DNA of 64,000 nt from Allorhizobium ampelinum S4 (GTDB lineage Bacteria; Pseudomonadota; Alphaproteobacteria; Rhizobiales; Rhizobiaceae), in NCBI RefSeq assembly GCF_000016285.1, contig NC_011989.1:1491001-1555000 (forward strand), given 5' to 3'. The position numbers and the translations under genes are program-made. Below the pieces are notes generated by a model that did no database searches, had not been told where the DNA came from, and worked only from the letters and a program-made list of their open reading frames with translations. Positions within the stretch are counted from its first letter, which is position 1; each line of letters begins with the position of its first letter. Below, piece after piece: positions 17,401 through 26,640 of the stretch.

Positions 17401-18282
17401 TTAGCTTTGGCGCAGCAGGAATTGGCGCGAGGCATAGAGGGCGATAGCCGCCGCATTTGACACGTTCAGCGATTTGATTTCACCGGGCATGTCGAGCCGC
17501 GCCAGTGCGTTGACCGTGTCACGGGTCTTTTGGCGCAGGCCCTTGCCTTCGGAACCAAGCACCAACGCCAGCTTGTCACCACTGAATGTCTCTTCCAGCG
17601 GGCGTGGCCCTTCCGAATCGAGCCCGATGGACACGAAACCGAGCTTGTGCAATTCGCCCAGCGCCTCGGCGAGATTGGTGATCTGGATATAAGGGATCAA
17701 TTCCAGCGCACCGGAGGCTGATTTTGCGAGTACACCCGATTCGGTTGGGCTGTGGCGCATGGTGGTGATCACCGCGCCAGCACCGAAGGCGACGGCGGTG
17801 CGCATGATTGCCCCGACATTATGCGGATCGGTCACCTGGTCGAGCACCAGCAACAGCGGGCTTTCCTTCAGCGCTTCAAGACGGCGAGGCGGCAGTGGCC
17901 GGGTCTCCAGCATGACGCCCTGATGAATGGCTTCCGGCCCCAGATGCTTGTCGAGATCCTGCGGCGTGACGATTTCCACAGGAAAGGGCAGGGCATCGAC
18001 CGGGCCTATCTCCAGCCGTACCAGCGCATTCTGGGTCAGTGACAGCTTGATCGGCTTGCGTTCGGGATTGTTGAGGGCGGCGCGCACCGTGTGCAGGCCA
18101 TATAAAAATACCTGGTCGGGGGCGATCGGTGGCGGTGTCCAATCGGCGTTGGACTTGCGCCGTTTTTGCGGTTGCGGGGTGGGAATCTCGCCGCGCTCAC
18201 GCTTTGCATCCCGCACCTGACGGCGCAAAGTTGCATAGTGGCTGTCGCGGTCGGACGTGTCGTTTGGGTTATCTTTGCTCAT
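17401..18282 (-). CDS. rlmB: 23S rRNA (guanosine-2'-O-)-methyltransferase, SpoU/TrmH family (RlmB-like)
   Basis: This SPOUT methyltransferase transfers a methyl group from AdoMet to a ribose 2'-OH in rRNA. The protein has 293 aa. A basic, probably disordered N-terminal extension (about 1-55) precedes the substrate-binding domain starting VFLYGLHTVRAAL. The trefoil-knot catalytic domain has the three SpoU motifs: DQVTDPHNVGAIMRTA, LVLGSEGKGLR and SLNVSNAAAIALY. RlmB versus a related 2'-O-methyltransferase cannot be settled by sequence alone, but the substrate-binding domain favours RlmB. Confidence 0.88.
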   Translation of the reverse strand: MSKDNPNDTSDRDSHYATLRRQVRDAKRERGEIPTPQPQKRRKSNADWTPPPIAPDQVFLYGLHTVRAALNNPERKPIKLSLTQNALVRLEIGPVDALPFPVEIVTPQDLDKHLGPEAIHQGVMLETRPLPPRRLEALKESPLLLVLDQVTDPHNVGAIMRTAVAFGAGAVITTMRHSPTESGVLAKSASGALELIPYIQITNLAEALGELHKLGFVSIGLDSEGPRPLEETFSGDKLALVLGSEGKGLRQKTRDTVNALARLDMPGEIKSLNVSNAAAIALYASRQFLLRQS

Positions 18283-18382
18283 GGCGCCTTATAGCGGGCT
18301 TGCGTGCCAGGGGATAGAGACCCCGGGTTTGCCGGGATGCCTGAACGAGGAAAAAACATGAAAATTTTCCGTCTAAGGCGTG

Positions 18383-18411
18383 TTGACATCTCCGTTTCGG
18401 GCCGTCATATA
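18383..18411 (+). promoter_or_regulatory. Sigma-70-type promoter for tRNA-Tyr, tRNA-Gly and tufB
   Basis: TTGACA (18383-18388), a 17-bp spacer and CATATA (18406-18411) match the rhizobial housekeeping pattern CTTGAC...CTATAT. It lies about 90 nt upstream of tRNA-Tyr, with nothing else to drive the tRNA-tuf unit. Confidence 0.7.
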
Positions 18412-18500
18412 GCCGCCACGGAACGCGGTGAGCCAAGCTTGAAAGCGAAGTTCGACGCTCCGGGATAGTAAGCTTGGTTGCTTGATCCGGTCGAAATACT

Positions 18501-18585
18501 GGAGGGATGCCCGAGTGGTTAAAGGGGACGGACTGTAAATCCGTTGGCTCAGCCTACGTTGGTTCAAATCCAACTCCCTCCACCA
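18501..18585 (+). tRNA. tRNA-Tyr (anticodon GTA)
   Basis: This is an 85-nt tRNA with encoded CCA. Acceptor GGAGGGA pairs with TCCCTCC. The anticodon loop is CTGTAAA with GTA, and the long variable arm is typical of bacterial tRNA-Tyr. It is the first gene of the tRNA-Tyr, tRNA-Gly, tuf unit, the order also seen upstream of tufB in E. coli. Confidence 0.97.
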
Positions 18586-18611
18586 TTTCGACACCTGGAT
18601 CTAAAACCGCC

Positions 18612-18685
18612 GCGGGTATAGCTCAATGGTAGAGCAGCAGCCTTCCAAGCTGAATACGCGGGTTCGATTCCCGCTACCCGCTCCA
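18612..18685 (+). tRNA. tRNA-Gly (anticodon TCC)
   Basis: This is a 74-nt tRNA with encoded CCA. Acceptor GCGGGTA pairs with TACCCGC and the discriminator is T. The anticodon loop CTTCCAA carries TCC. It lies 26 nt after tRNA-Tyr and is surely co-transcribed with it. Confidence 0.97.
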
Positions 18686-18895
18686 GCTTTCAATAGTCTC
18701 TCTCAGCTGTTTCGCCATATGCGATCTGTGCCTTTATCACGCGCATTTGCAGGAATTGCGCTGCTGGACACTCTCGCAAAGCACCCGCTTTGGGCCATGC
18801 GCATTTATGGCTTGCGCAATCGGACCGAAAGCCTTAAACGGCGGCACTAAACCGGTTCGCCGCGTCAACCTTTTACGTTCACAGGAAGCATTCAA

Positions 18896-20071
<1,176 letters not shown>

Positions 20072-20099
20072 TGATTTCTTCCCTTAGGGGATGAAATGG

Positions 20100-20126
20100 A
20101 ACCCCGCTGGCAACAGCGGGGTTTTT
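20100..20126 (+). terminator. Rho-independent terminator after tufB
   Basis: Stem AACCCCGCTG (20100-20109), a GCAA tetraloop, and CAGCGGGGTT (20114-20123) run into a T-run ending at 20126. Confidence 0.95.
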
Positions 20127-20338
20127 GCGTTTAGGACGTTACGGTTGAACTGATTACGTTTCTAAGGAGCCGCGTTCCTCAAATTGGACGCTATTGCGAT
20201 GGAGACCATGAGAAAATCTGCAAAACGGCAAGCCGTACTGCAAATTCTTGGTGGCTAATGCAGTTAAGCGCTTGGTTCTCTTGTCCGCAGCGGTCCCTAT
20301 CCTTTAAAAGAAACAGACGTACAATTTCAGGAGTTGCG

Positions 20339-21028
20339 GTGTTGGACAACAAGCTTCAGATTTTCATTGGCTTCGATACAAAGGAAGTCGTGGCCTATCA
20401 TGTGCTCGCGCAGAGCATTCTTGAACATTCGTCCATTCCCGTCGCCTTCACACCCATCGTTCTCGACAATCTGGCCGGTATCTTCACGCGCGAACGCAAT
20501 CCACTGCAATCGACGGAGTTTTCCTTCTCCCGGTTTCTCGTGCCTTATCTCAGCGATTACCAGGGCTGGAGCATGTTCATGGATTGCGACATGCTGGCGC
20601 GCGCCGATCTGGCCGAACTCTGGGCGCTGCGCGACGACCGCTACGCCGTGATGTGCGTCAAGCATGACTACCAGCCAAAGGTGGAAACCAAGTTTCTCGG
20701 TCAGACTCAGACCAAATACGAAAAGAAGAACTGGTCGAGCGTCATGCTGTTCAACAACGCCAAATGCACGGCGTTGACCAAGGATTACGTCAATACCGCC
20801 ACCGGTCTGCAACTTCACCAGTTCAAATGGCTTGAAAATGATGACCTGATCGGTGGGCTGCCGCTGCATTGGAATTATCTGGTCAACGAATATGACCATG
20901 ACCCGGCGGCCAAGATCGTCCATTTCACCGATGGCGGCCCTTATTTCGAACAATACAAGAATGACGATTACGCAGAAGAGTGGTTTGCTGCCCGCGAACG
21001 CATGCTGCACGTCACACAGAGCCTGTGA
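20339..21028 (+). CDS. Glycosyltransferase-like protein (GT-A fold, DxD)
   Basis: This 229-aa protein opens with a nucleotide-sugar-transferase type strand (LQIFIGFDTKEVVAYHVLAQ). It has a DxD-type metal site MDCDML (Asp82, Asp84) preceded by EFSFSRFLVPYL, as in the family 8-like GT-A enzymes. A terminal segment KIVHFTDGGPYF contains the usual second metal-ligand histidine. There is no membrane segment. The start is GTG at 20339 with AGGAG at 20329-20333; TTG at 20342 is also possible. The longer frame from ATG 20258 has no ribosome site. It overlaps nothing and is followed 2 nt later by the next gene, so the two are translationally linked. Sugar and acceptor are unknown. Confidence 0.78.
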   Translation: MLDNKLQIFIGFDTKEVVAYHVLAQSILEHSSIPVAFTPIVLDNLAGIFTRERNPLQSTEFSFSRFLVPYLSDYQGWSMFMDCDMLARADLAELWALRDDRYAVMCVKHDYQPKVETKFLGQTQTKYEKKNWSSVMLFNNAKCTALTKDYVNTATGLQLHQFKWLENDDLIGGLPLHWNYLVNEYDHDPAAKIVHFTDGGPYFEQYKNDDYAEEWFAARERMLHVTQSL

Positions 21029-21030
21029 CC

Positions 21031-21888
21031 ATGATAGTCCAGAACGGCAGCGCGCGCCCCACGACCGCCAGCATCCAGGCCTTTACGGACTGGCAGGCGT
21101 TGCTCGGCCGTTTCACTCACATTGTCCTCGTCGCCAACAGCGAGGAGGCCAATGTGGACAGGCTGCGGCGCGAACTGCCGCAAACCGCCTTGTTCGTTTT
21201 TTTCAATAAGGTCTACAAGATTCTCGACAAGCCGTTCGATCGCCCGTCTCTGCTGGTGGCGCGCAGTGGTTCCGTCGGCGCCAACATCGTTTACCGCAAG
21301 GAAGTCAAGAATGTGCTTGGCTATTTTCCGGGCGATGAATTTCTGGGCGTGATGAATGTCAGGGCCCATCCTGGCGAATTGTTCAGTGATGCGACAAAAT
21401 TCGAGGGGGCTGCGGTCGGCCATCTGGATCTCTCCAGCCATTTTTCCAGTTTTTACCCTGAAGATCATATTCCGACCAGCGGTTTTGCCTTGGCCTTGTG
21501 GCTGAGCGAGCACCTGCCCGAAAAGACCATTCTGTTGGATGGATTTTCAGCGCGGCGCAGTGAGAAGTGGAAAGTCTTTCATCTGCATGACTGGACATTC
21601 GAACAGGTCGTGCTGCGATTGTTCATCCATTCCGGCAAACTGGTCGCGCCAGGGGCAGCCGAGAAAAATGCTTATGCTGCGCTGCTGCAACGATTTCCGG
21701 ACTTGAGCGAGGGGGCGGTTGCGCTGTCTGCTGCCGACGTGCTGGCCAGCCGCCTTGAAGGGTCAAACAAGGAAATCGATAAGCTGATTTCCGTCACCAA
21801 GATCCTGCGATGGTTTTATCAGCTCTCCAAAAAGCTGAAGCCGAAAACCAGAAAACAGCGATTGAACGCCAAAAAGGCGAAGAGCTGA
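21031..21888 (+). CDS. Putative glycosyltransferase, sialyltransferase-like motif order
   Basis: This 285-aa protein has no signal peptide. It shows IVLVANSEEANVDRL at the start, then LVARSGSVGANIVYR, and then TSGFALALWLSEHLPEKTILLDGFS followed by FHLHDWTFEQ (quoted as separate segments of a short region). A [TS]SG...AL...LLDGF...HDW..E pattern is reminiscent of bacterial sialyltransferase-type enzymes and of proteins sometimes labelled KdsB-like. This resemblance is recalled, not searched. The C-terminus is strongly basic (KKLKPKTRKQR), which would suit peripheral membrane binding. It starts 2 nt after the upstream glycosyltransferase, so the pair probably builds one surface glycan. Confidence 0.6.
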   Translation: MIVQNGSARPTTASIQAFTDWQALLGRFTHIVLVANSEEANVDRLRRELPQTALFVFFNKVYKILDKPFDRPSLLVARSGSVGANIVYRKEVKNVLGYFPGDEFLGVMNVRAHPGELFSDATKFEGAAVGHLDLSSHFSSFYPEDHIPTSGFALALWLSEHLPEKTILLDGFSARRSEKWKVFHLHDWTFEQVVLRLFIHSGKLVAPGAAEKNAYAALLQRFPDLSEGAVALSAADVLASRLEGSNKEIDKLISVTKILRWFYQLSKKLKPKTRKQRLNAKKAKS

Positions 21889-22025
21889 TCAAAGCCTTGT
21901 CATGCTGCAACGCAAAAACGTGATTTGCGGCTGCGACAGCTGCCCTGTAACATAGTGATATAACTATCTACACCGTCCCGCTTTGCTTGGGGCCGAGCCC
22001 ACCCTGAACACATAAAGATGCGTCT

Positions 22026-22679
22026 ATGATTCGTCTGATGTGCGCGGTTGCGATTGCGCCTTTTTTGATTCTACCATTTGCCTGGGTTGGCCAGGCTGCC
22101 GACTTTGGCCGACCGCTGATCTGGAACGTCTCACGCAACGGCACGAGCGGCGTTGCCATTCAAACCGGCGTTCAGTTGCGTAATGCCTTTGAACCGAAAA
22201 TAGGTGTCGATACCTCTGTTATCGCCACCAAGAGCGGGCAGGTGGATCAATCCACACTGCCGTTACGGCTTTGGGGGCGGGTGCGGCTGGAAGGGAACGA
22301 CAAAACGAATGGGCCTGCGACCTACCTCAATACCAGTTTCACGCCCGCAACGGGTGCTTCCAGCCTGTCGATGGAACGCGCCTGGAACTGGACACTGACG
22401 CCTGATTTCACGCTTGGCTCGACGCGCATTATCGAGGTGCGCCGGGTCAGTGGTGATGGGGCGGGGCTGTCGGCAAGCCAGCGGCTGGATTTGTCCATGC
22501 CGGATTGGTCGGCGTCGCTTTATAGCGAAGCGGGTATCGATCAACTGGATGCGACGACGACGGGGTCTGTCGGTATTGAGAAAAAGGTTTTCGGCGATGT
22601 TGGTCTTTCCGCCGCGATGACCAATCTGCTCGATGCACCTTCGACGACCTTCCGGGCGAGCTATAGTCGTCACTGGTAG
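22026..22679 (+). CDS. Exported hypothetical protein, possible outer-membrane beta-barrel
   Basis: This 217-aa protein has a signal peptide (MIRLMCAVAIAPFLILPFAW, cleavage after GQA). A series of amphipathic beta-like strands follows (IWNVSRNG, GVAIQTGVQLR, LPLRLWGRVRLEG, FTLGSTRIIEVRRV, STTFRASYSRHW). It ends in an aromatic residue, typical of outer-membrane barrels. No family is recognised. It lies 137 nt after the glycosyltransferase pair; whether it is in that operon is unclear. Confidence 0.7.
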   Translation: MIRLMCAVAIAPFLILPFAWVGQAADFGRPLIWNVSRNGTSGVAIQTGVQLRNAFEPKIGVDTSVIATKSGQVDQSTLPLRLWGRVRLEGNDKTNGPATYLNTSFTPATGASSLSMERAWNWTLTPDFTLGSTRIIEVRRVSGDGAGLSASQRLDLSMPDWSASLYSEAGIDQLDATTTGSVGIEKKVFGDVGLSAAMTNLLDAPSTTFRASYSRHW

Positions 22680-22717
22680 GAAAATGGTATTTTGTCCTGA
22701 ATGTGCAAAAAACCCTC

Positions 22718-22746
22718 TTGCCAATCGTCACCGACCGTCTTAAACG
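22718..22746 (+). promoter_or_regulatory. Candidate promoter for tRNA-Trp
   Basis: TTGCCA (22718-22723), a 17-bp spacer and TAAACG (22741-22746) lie 55 nt upstream of tRNA-Trp. The -35 is good and the -10 is weak. Confidence 0.35.
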
Positions 22747-22800
22747 GAGCGCCAAGCAACGGACGGGATCGCCATCGGCGCATCACTCGGACGTGCAGAT

Positions 22801-22876
<76 letters not shown>

Positions 22877-23058
22877 TTTTTCACACAGTGTTGGAATTGA
22901 TTTTTTCGGCTGGTGGGTTTTGGCGTTGTAGAATTTGTTTAAATGTCGGTTTTGCCCTTGTTAAAGTGAGAATCGGCGTTTATGTAACACTCAAACAGAC
23001 ACGCGGTGCGTGGGGCTGATCTTTTCAGCTTTACGTGCCGTAAATGCGTGGGCATTAG

Positions 23059-23259
23059 ATGGCATCGAAGACTAATCCATTTGCGTTTTTGCAGCAGGTT
23101 CGCTCCGAAACGTCCAAAGTCACTTGGCCGTCGCGCCGCGAGACTGTGATCTCGACGCTGATGGTGTTGGCCATGGTGATTTTTGCCTCGCTGTTTTTCT
23201 TTGCGGCGGATCAGGTTATCGGCTGGGTTTTGAGCCTTGTCCTGAATCTCGGCAATTAA
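23059..23259 (+). CDS. secE: Preprotein translocase subunit SecE
   Basis: SecE clamps SecY in the inner-membrane Sec translocon. The protein has 66 aa, the short single-helix form common outside enterobacteria. The amphipathic segment [20 protein letters not shown] carries the conserved KVTWPSR motif. It is followed by one transmembrane helix (about residues 31-60). It lies 16 nt upstream of nusG, so the two are co-transcribed. Confidence 0.96.
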   Translation: MASKTNPFAFLQQVRSETSKVTWPSRRETVISTLMVLAMVIFASLFFFAADQVIGWVLSLVLNLGN

Positions 23260-23275
23260 CAGGACGGGAACGAAC

Positions 23276-23806
23276 ATGGCTGCACGTTGGTATATCGTCC
23301 ACGCATATTCGAATTTTGAAAAGAAGGTTGCGGAATCGATCGAAGAGAAGGCTCGTCAGAAGGGTCTTGGACATCTCTTTGAAAAGATTCTCGTTCCGAC
23401 CGAAAAGGTGGTCGAGGTTCGTCGGGGCCGCAAGGTGGACAGTGAGCGCAAATTCTTCCCCGGCTATGTGCTGGTGCGGGCGAATTTGACCGATGAGGTC
23501 TACCACCTGATCAAGAATACCCCGAAGGTCACGGGCTTCCTGGGTTCCGACAATAAGCCGGTTCCGATTCCTGACTATGAGGCTGATCGGATTCTCGGTC
23601 AGGTTCAGGAGGGTGTCGAGCGTCCCAAGTCCTCGCTTTCCTTCGAGATCGGCGAGCAGGTTCGCGTTTCCGACGGTCCTTTTGCATCCTTCAACGGTGT
23701 TGTTCAGGATGTCGATGAAGAGCGGTCGCGCCTTAAGGTCGAAGTGTCGATCTTCGGCCGCGCTACACCGGTCGAGCTTGAATACAGTCAGGTCGAAAAG
23801 GTCTGA
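23276..23806 (+). CDS. nusG: Transcription termination/antitermination protein NusG
   Basis: NusG binds RNA polymerase and couples it to Rho or the ribosome. The protein has 176 aa. The NGN domain is residues 1 to about 115 ([26 protein letters not shown]). The C-terminal KOW domain has [15 protein letters not shown]. Both are intact and in the usual order. It is encoded with secE upstream and rplK downstream, across a 146-nt gap. Confidence 0.97.
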   Translation: MAARWYIVHAYSNFEKKVAESIEEKARQKGLGHLFEKILVPTEKVVEVRRGRKVDSERKFFPGYVLVRANLTDEVYHLIKNTPKVTGFLGSDNKPVPIPDYEADRILGQVQEGVERPKSSLSFEIGEQVRVSDGPFASFNGVVQDVDEERSRLKVEVSIFGRATPVELEYSQVEKV

Positions 23807-23952
23807 TTGCTGCGGGAGGGTAACCTCCCGTTTCGCGTGGGAGTGCGGCGGTCTCTTAAGCCGGACCGTTCATACGCACCACGCAACCGCAGCCGCCGGC
23901 ATGTCCGGCATGAGTGGGCCGGGCAACCGGTCTGATAGAAAGGCAGAGAGAA

Positions 23953-24384
23953 ATGGCTAAGAAAGTTGCAGGCCAGCTCAAGCTTCAGGTCAAGGCAGGA
24001 TCGGCTAACCCGTCCCCGCCAATCGGTCCTGCGCTTGGTCAGCGTGGCGTAAATATCATGGAATTCTGCAAGGCGTTCAATGCCGCTACGCAGGAAATGG
24101 AAAAGGGCATGCCGATCCCGGTCGTCATTACCTATTACCAGGACAAGTCCTTCACCTTCATCATGAAGCAGCCGCCAGTGACTTACTGGTTGAAGAAGGA
24201 AGCTAAGATCCAGTCCGGTTCTAAGACTCCGGGTAAGGGTGGAAAAGCTGGTACTATCACTAAGGCTCAGGTTCGCACGATCGCTGAAGCCAAGATGAAG
24301 GACCTGAATGCTGCCGACGTTGACGGCGCTATGGCAATGGTTGAGGGTTCTGCCCGCTCCATGGGCCTGGAAGTGGTAGGTTGA
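23953..24384 (+). CDS. rplK: 50S ribosomal protein L11
   Basis: L11 forms the GTPase-associated stalk base with L10-L12. The protein has 143 aa from ATG at 23953 ([16 protein letters not shown]). It has the conserved [17 protein letters not shown] segment and a C-terminal rRNA-binding domain ending SMGLEVVG. In-frame sequence from 23914 precedes a good purine-rich site (GGCAGAGAGAA) and is not part of the protein. It lies 2 nt before rplA. Confidence 0.98.
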   Translation: MAKKVAGQLKLQVKAGSANPSPPIGPALGQRGVNIMEFCKAFNAATQEMEKGMPIPVVITYYQDKSFTFIMKQPPVTYWLKKEAKIQSGSKTPGKGGKAGTITKAQVRTIAEAKMKDLNAADVDGAMAMVEGSARSMGLEVVG

Positions 24385-24386
24385 TC

Positions 24387-25082
24387 ATGGCAAAGCTTGC
24401 AAAGCGTATTCAGAAGATCCGCGAAGGCGTTGATCCCACCAAGCTGGTTGCTCTGTCCGACGCCATTTCGATGGTCAAGGAACGTGCCGTTGCTAAGTTC
24501 GATGAAACCATCGAAATCGCCATGAACCTGGGCGTTGACCCACGTCACGCCGACCAGATGGTCCGTGGCGTTGTCAACCTGCCGAACGGCACTGGTCGCG
24601 ACGTTCGCGTTGCCGTCTTCGCGCGTGGCGCCAAGGCTGATGAAGCCCGTGCAGCTGGCGCTGAAGTTGTTGGCGCCGAAGACCTGGTCGAAATCGTCCA
24701 GGGTGGCAAGATCGACTTCGACCGTTGCATCGCAACGCCTGACATGATGCCGCTGGTCGGCCGTCTCGGCAAGGTTCTCGGCCCGCGTGGCATGATGCCG
24801 AACCCGAAGGTTGGTACGGTGACCATGGACGTTGCTGGCGCTGTTAAGGCATCCAAGGGCGGCGCTGTCGAGTTCCGCGTTGAAAAGGCTGGTATCATCC
24901 ATGCCGGTATCGGCAAGGCCTCGTTCGAAGCCAAGGCTCTTGAAGAAAACATCAAGGCTTTCGCTGACGCCGTCATCAAGGCAAAGCCTGCTGGCGCCAA
25001 GGGTAACTACGTCAAGCGCGTAGCGATCTCCTCGACCATGGGTCCTGGCGTCAAGATCGACCCTTCGTCGGTCACAGCTTAA
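24387..25082 (+). CDS. rplA: 50S ribosomal protein L1
   Basis: L1 forms the mobile stalk at the E site and in many bacteria represses its own rplKA mRNA. The protein has 231 aa from ATG at 24387 ([15 protein letters not shown]), with the conserved [17 protein letters not shown] loop and C-terminal [17 protein letters not shown]. The start lies 2 nt after the rplK stop. A TTG at 24381 inside the rplK end is rejected as start. Confidence 0.98.
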   Translation: MAKLAKRIQKIREGVDPTKLVALSDAISMVKERAVAKFDETIEIAMNLGVDPRHADQMVRGVVNLPNGTGRDVRVAVFARGAKADEARAAGAEVVGAEDLVEIVQGGKIDFDRCIATPDMMPLVGRLGKVLGPRGMMPNPKVGTVTMDVAGAVKASKGGAVEFRVEKAGIIHAGIGKASFEAKALEENIKAFADAVIKAKPAGAKGNYVKRVAISSTMGPGVKIDPSSVTA

Positions 25083-25425
25083 TTTTTCGGGGTGTTCCAC
25101 CCCGTATTCAAGAATTCCCGGTCCTTCGGGGCCGGGAATGTCCGGTTTTATAACCGGATTTCCTGTCCGAGATTGTGGGCGGCCTTGCGGCCTTAATATC
25201 TGCCTGCATGAGACGGGTAAGACCCGAAATTCTTCACGGACGCCAAGGCGTTACGGAAGTGTCGGTTCGAGCCTTGTGTGCCTTGTGCCTGACGCCTTCG
25301 GGTGACAGTGCGGGGGGACAGGATCCTCAAGCGTCGCTTGGGATCTGACGAGTTTAGATCCCTTGAGGCAAAGGCAAACCCGATGGGGCCTGCAGGATTG
25401 CGGTCCCGTCTACTGGAGACAGACA
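25083..25425 (+). promoter_or_regulatory. rplJ (L10) leader region with attenuator-like hairpin
   Basis: This 343-nt gap separates rplA and rplJ. At 25114-25139 an 11-bp stem (ATTCCCGGTCC/GGGCCGGGAAT, allowing one G-U) is capped by a C(UUCG)G tetraloop, a likely partial terminator between rplKA and rplJL. Further down, GATCC-TCAAGC / GCTTG-GGATC (25322-25345) forms a second hairpin. In many bacteria the L10-L12 complex binds this leader to repress its own translation. That function here is inferred from position. Confidence 0.6.
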
Positions 25426-25944
25426 GTGGAAAGAGCGGAAAAACGCGAATTCGTCACAGAACTGAACGAAGTCTTCAAGGCTTCTGGTTCGGTTGTTGTG
25501 GCCCACTATGCTGGTGTCACGGTTGCGCAGATGAACGACTTCCGTTCAAAAATGCGCGCTGCTGGCGGCACCGTCAAAGTCGCGAAGAACCGTCTGGCCA
25601 AGATCGCTCTTCAGGGCACGGAGTCGGAAGGGATGACAGATCTCTTCAAGGGCCAGACGCTGATTGCTTACAGCGTCGACCCGATCACGGCTCCGAAAGT
25701 CGTCATGGATTTTGCCAAGACCAACGACAAGCTCGTTGTTCTCGGTGGTTCCATGGGAACAACCACGCTCTCCGTGGATGCAGTCAAGTCGCTTGCGACC
25801 CTGCCTTCGCTGGACGAGCTGCGTGCAAAGCTGGTCGGCATGATTCAGACCCCGGCTACTCGCATCGCAGGCGTTGTTCAAGCACCGGCAGCTCAGCTTG
25901 CTCGCGTGTTTGCGGCTTATGCCAAGAAGGACGAAGCCGCGTAA
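25426..25944 (+). CDS. rplJ: 50S ribosomal protein L10
   Basis: L10 anchors the L12 dimers of the ribosomal stalk. The protein has 172 aa from GTG at 25426, preceded by GGAGA at 25415-25419. It opens [17 protein letters not shown], with the rRNA-binding segment [12 protein letters not shown] and a C-terminal helix for L12 binding ([13 protein letters not shown]). In-frame sequence upstream of the GTG belongs to the structured leader. It is followed 68 nt later by rplL. Confidence 0.97.
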
Positions 25945-26012
25945 GGCGGTTTTTCGCTGTTCATACCCAAACCAGTTCGTTTCGAACCGAACACTGATAA
26001 AGGACTAGTAAA

Positions 26013-26387
26013 ATGGCTGATCTCGCTAAGATCGTAGAAGACCTCTCCTCTTTGACCGTTCTGGAAGCTGCTGAGCTTTCCAAGCTGCTCGAAGAAAAGT
26101 GGGGCGTATCTGCAGCTGCTCCTGTGGCTGTTGCTGCTGCCGGCGGTGGTGCTGCCGCCGTTGTTGAAGAAGAAAAGACTGAATTCGACGTTATCCTGAC
26201 GGATGCCGGCGCAAACAAGATCAACGTCATCAAGGAAGTTCGCGCGATCACAGGCCTCGGCCTGAAGGAAGCCAAGGACCTCGTTGAAGGCGCTCCGAAG
26301 GCTGTCAAGGAAGCCGTTTCCAAGGCTGAAGCTGCAGACCTGAAGAAGAAGCTTGAAGACGCTGGCGCCAAGGTTGACGTCAAGTAA
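26013..26387 (+). CDS. rplL: 50S ribosomal protein L7/L12
   Basis: L12 recruits translational GTPases. The protein has 124 aa: an N-terminal dimerisation domain ([19 protein letters not shown]), an Ala/Gly-rich hinge (about residues 36-50) and the C-terminal factor-binding domain with [28 protein letters not shown] at 26013 is preceded by AAAGGA. Confidence 0.98.
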   Translation: MADLAKIVEDLSSLTVLEAAELSKLLEEKWGVSAAAPVAVAAAGGGAAAVVEEEKTEFDVILTDAGANKINVIKEVRAITGLGLKEAKDLVEGAPKAVKEAVSKAEAADLKKKLEDAGAKVDVK

Positions 26388-26397
26388 TTCATACTTT

Positions 26398-26433
26398 CGG
26401 CTCCGGCGAGGGTGCAAACTCTCTCCGGAGCCG
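26398..26433 (+). terminator. GC-rich hairpin after rplL
   Basis: CGGCTCCGG (26398-26406) pairs with CCGGAGCCG (26425-26433), followed by TTCTCCTG rather than a full T-run. It is probably a partial attenuator that lowers transcription into rpoB. Confidence 0.55.
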
Positions 26434-26450
26434 TTCTCCTGACGGAAATT

Positions 26451-26486
26451 ATTACCCAAAAGCCGGTAAAACGGCTTTTGGGTAAT
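26451..26486 (+). repeat. Perfect 15-bp hairpin in the rplL-rpoB gap
   Basis: ATTACCCAAAAGCCG (26451-26465) and CGGCTTTTGGGTAAT (26472-26486) form an uninterrupted 15-bp stem with loop GTAAAA and no T-run after it. In E. coli the same gap carries an attenuator and an RNase III cleavage site. The same role here is inference. Confidence 0.75.
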
Positions 26487-26640
26487 GGGTTCTCAAGAGG
26501 ATGGTTCCGATCAGGCGCTCAAGGCAAACCGGCCTTTCCGCCTGAACTGGAACGAGATTGATGATCCATGATTGACGGAGCCGCCTGGCCAGCGGTGTTC
26601 GTCTGTTGCAGGCCCGGGTGCAAACTGACAAGGAGCGACG

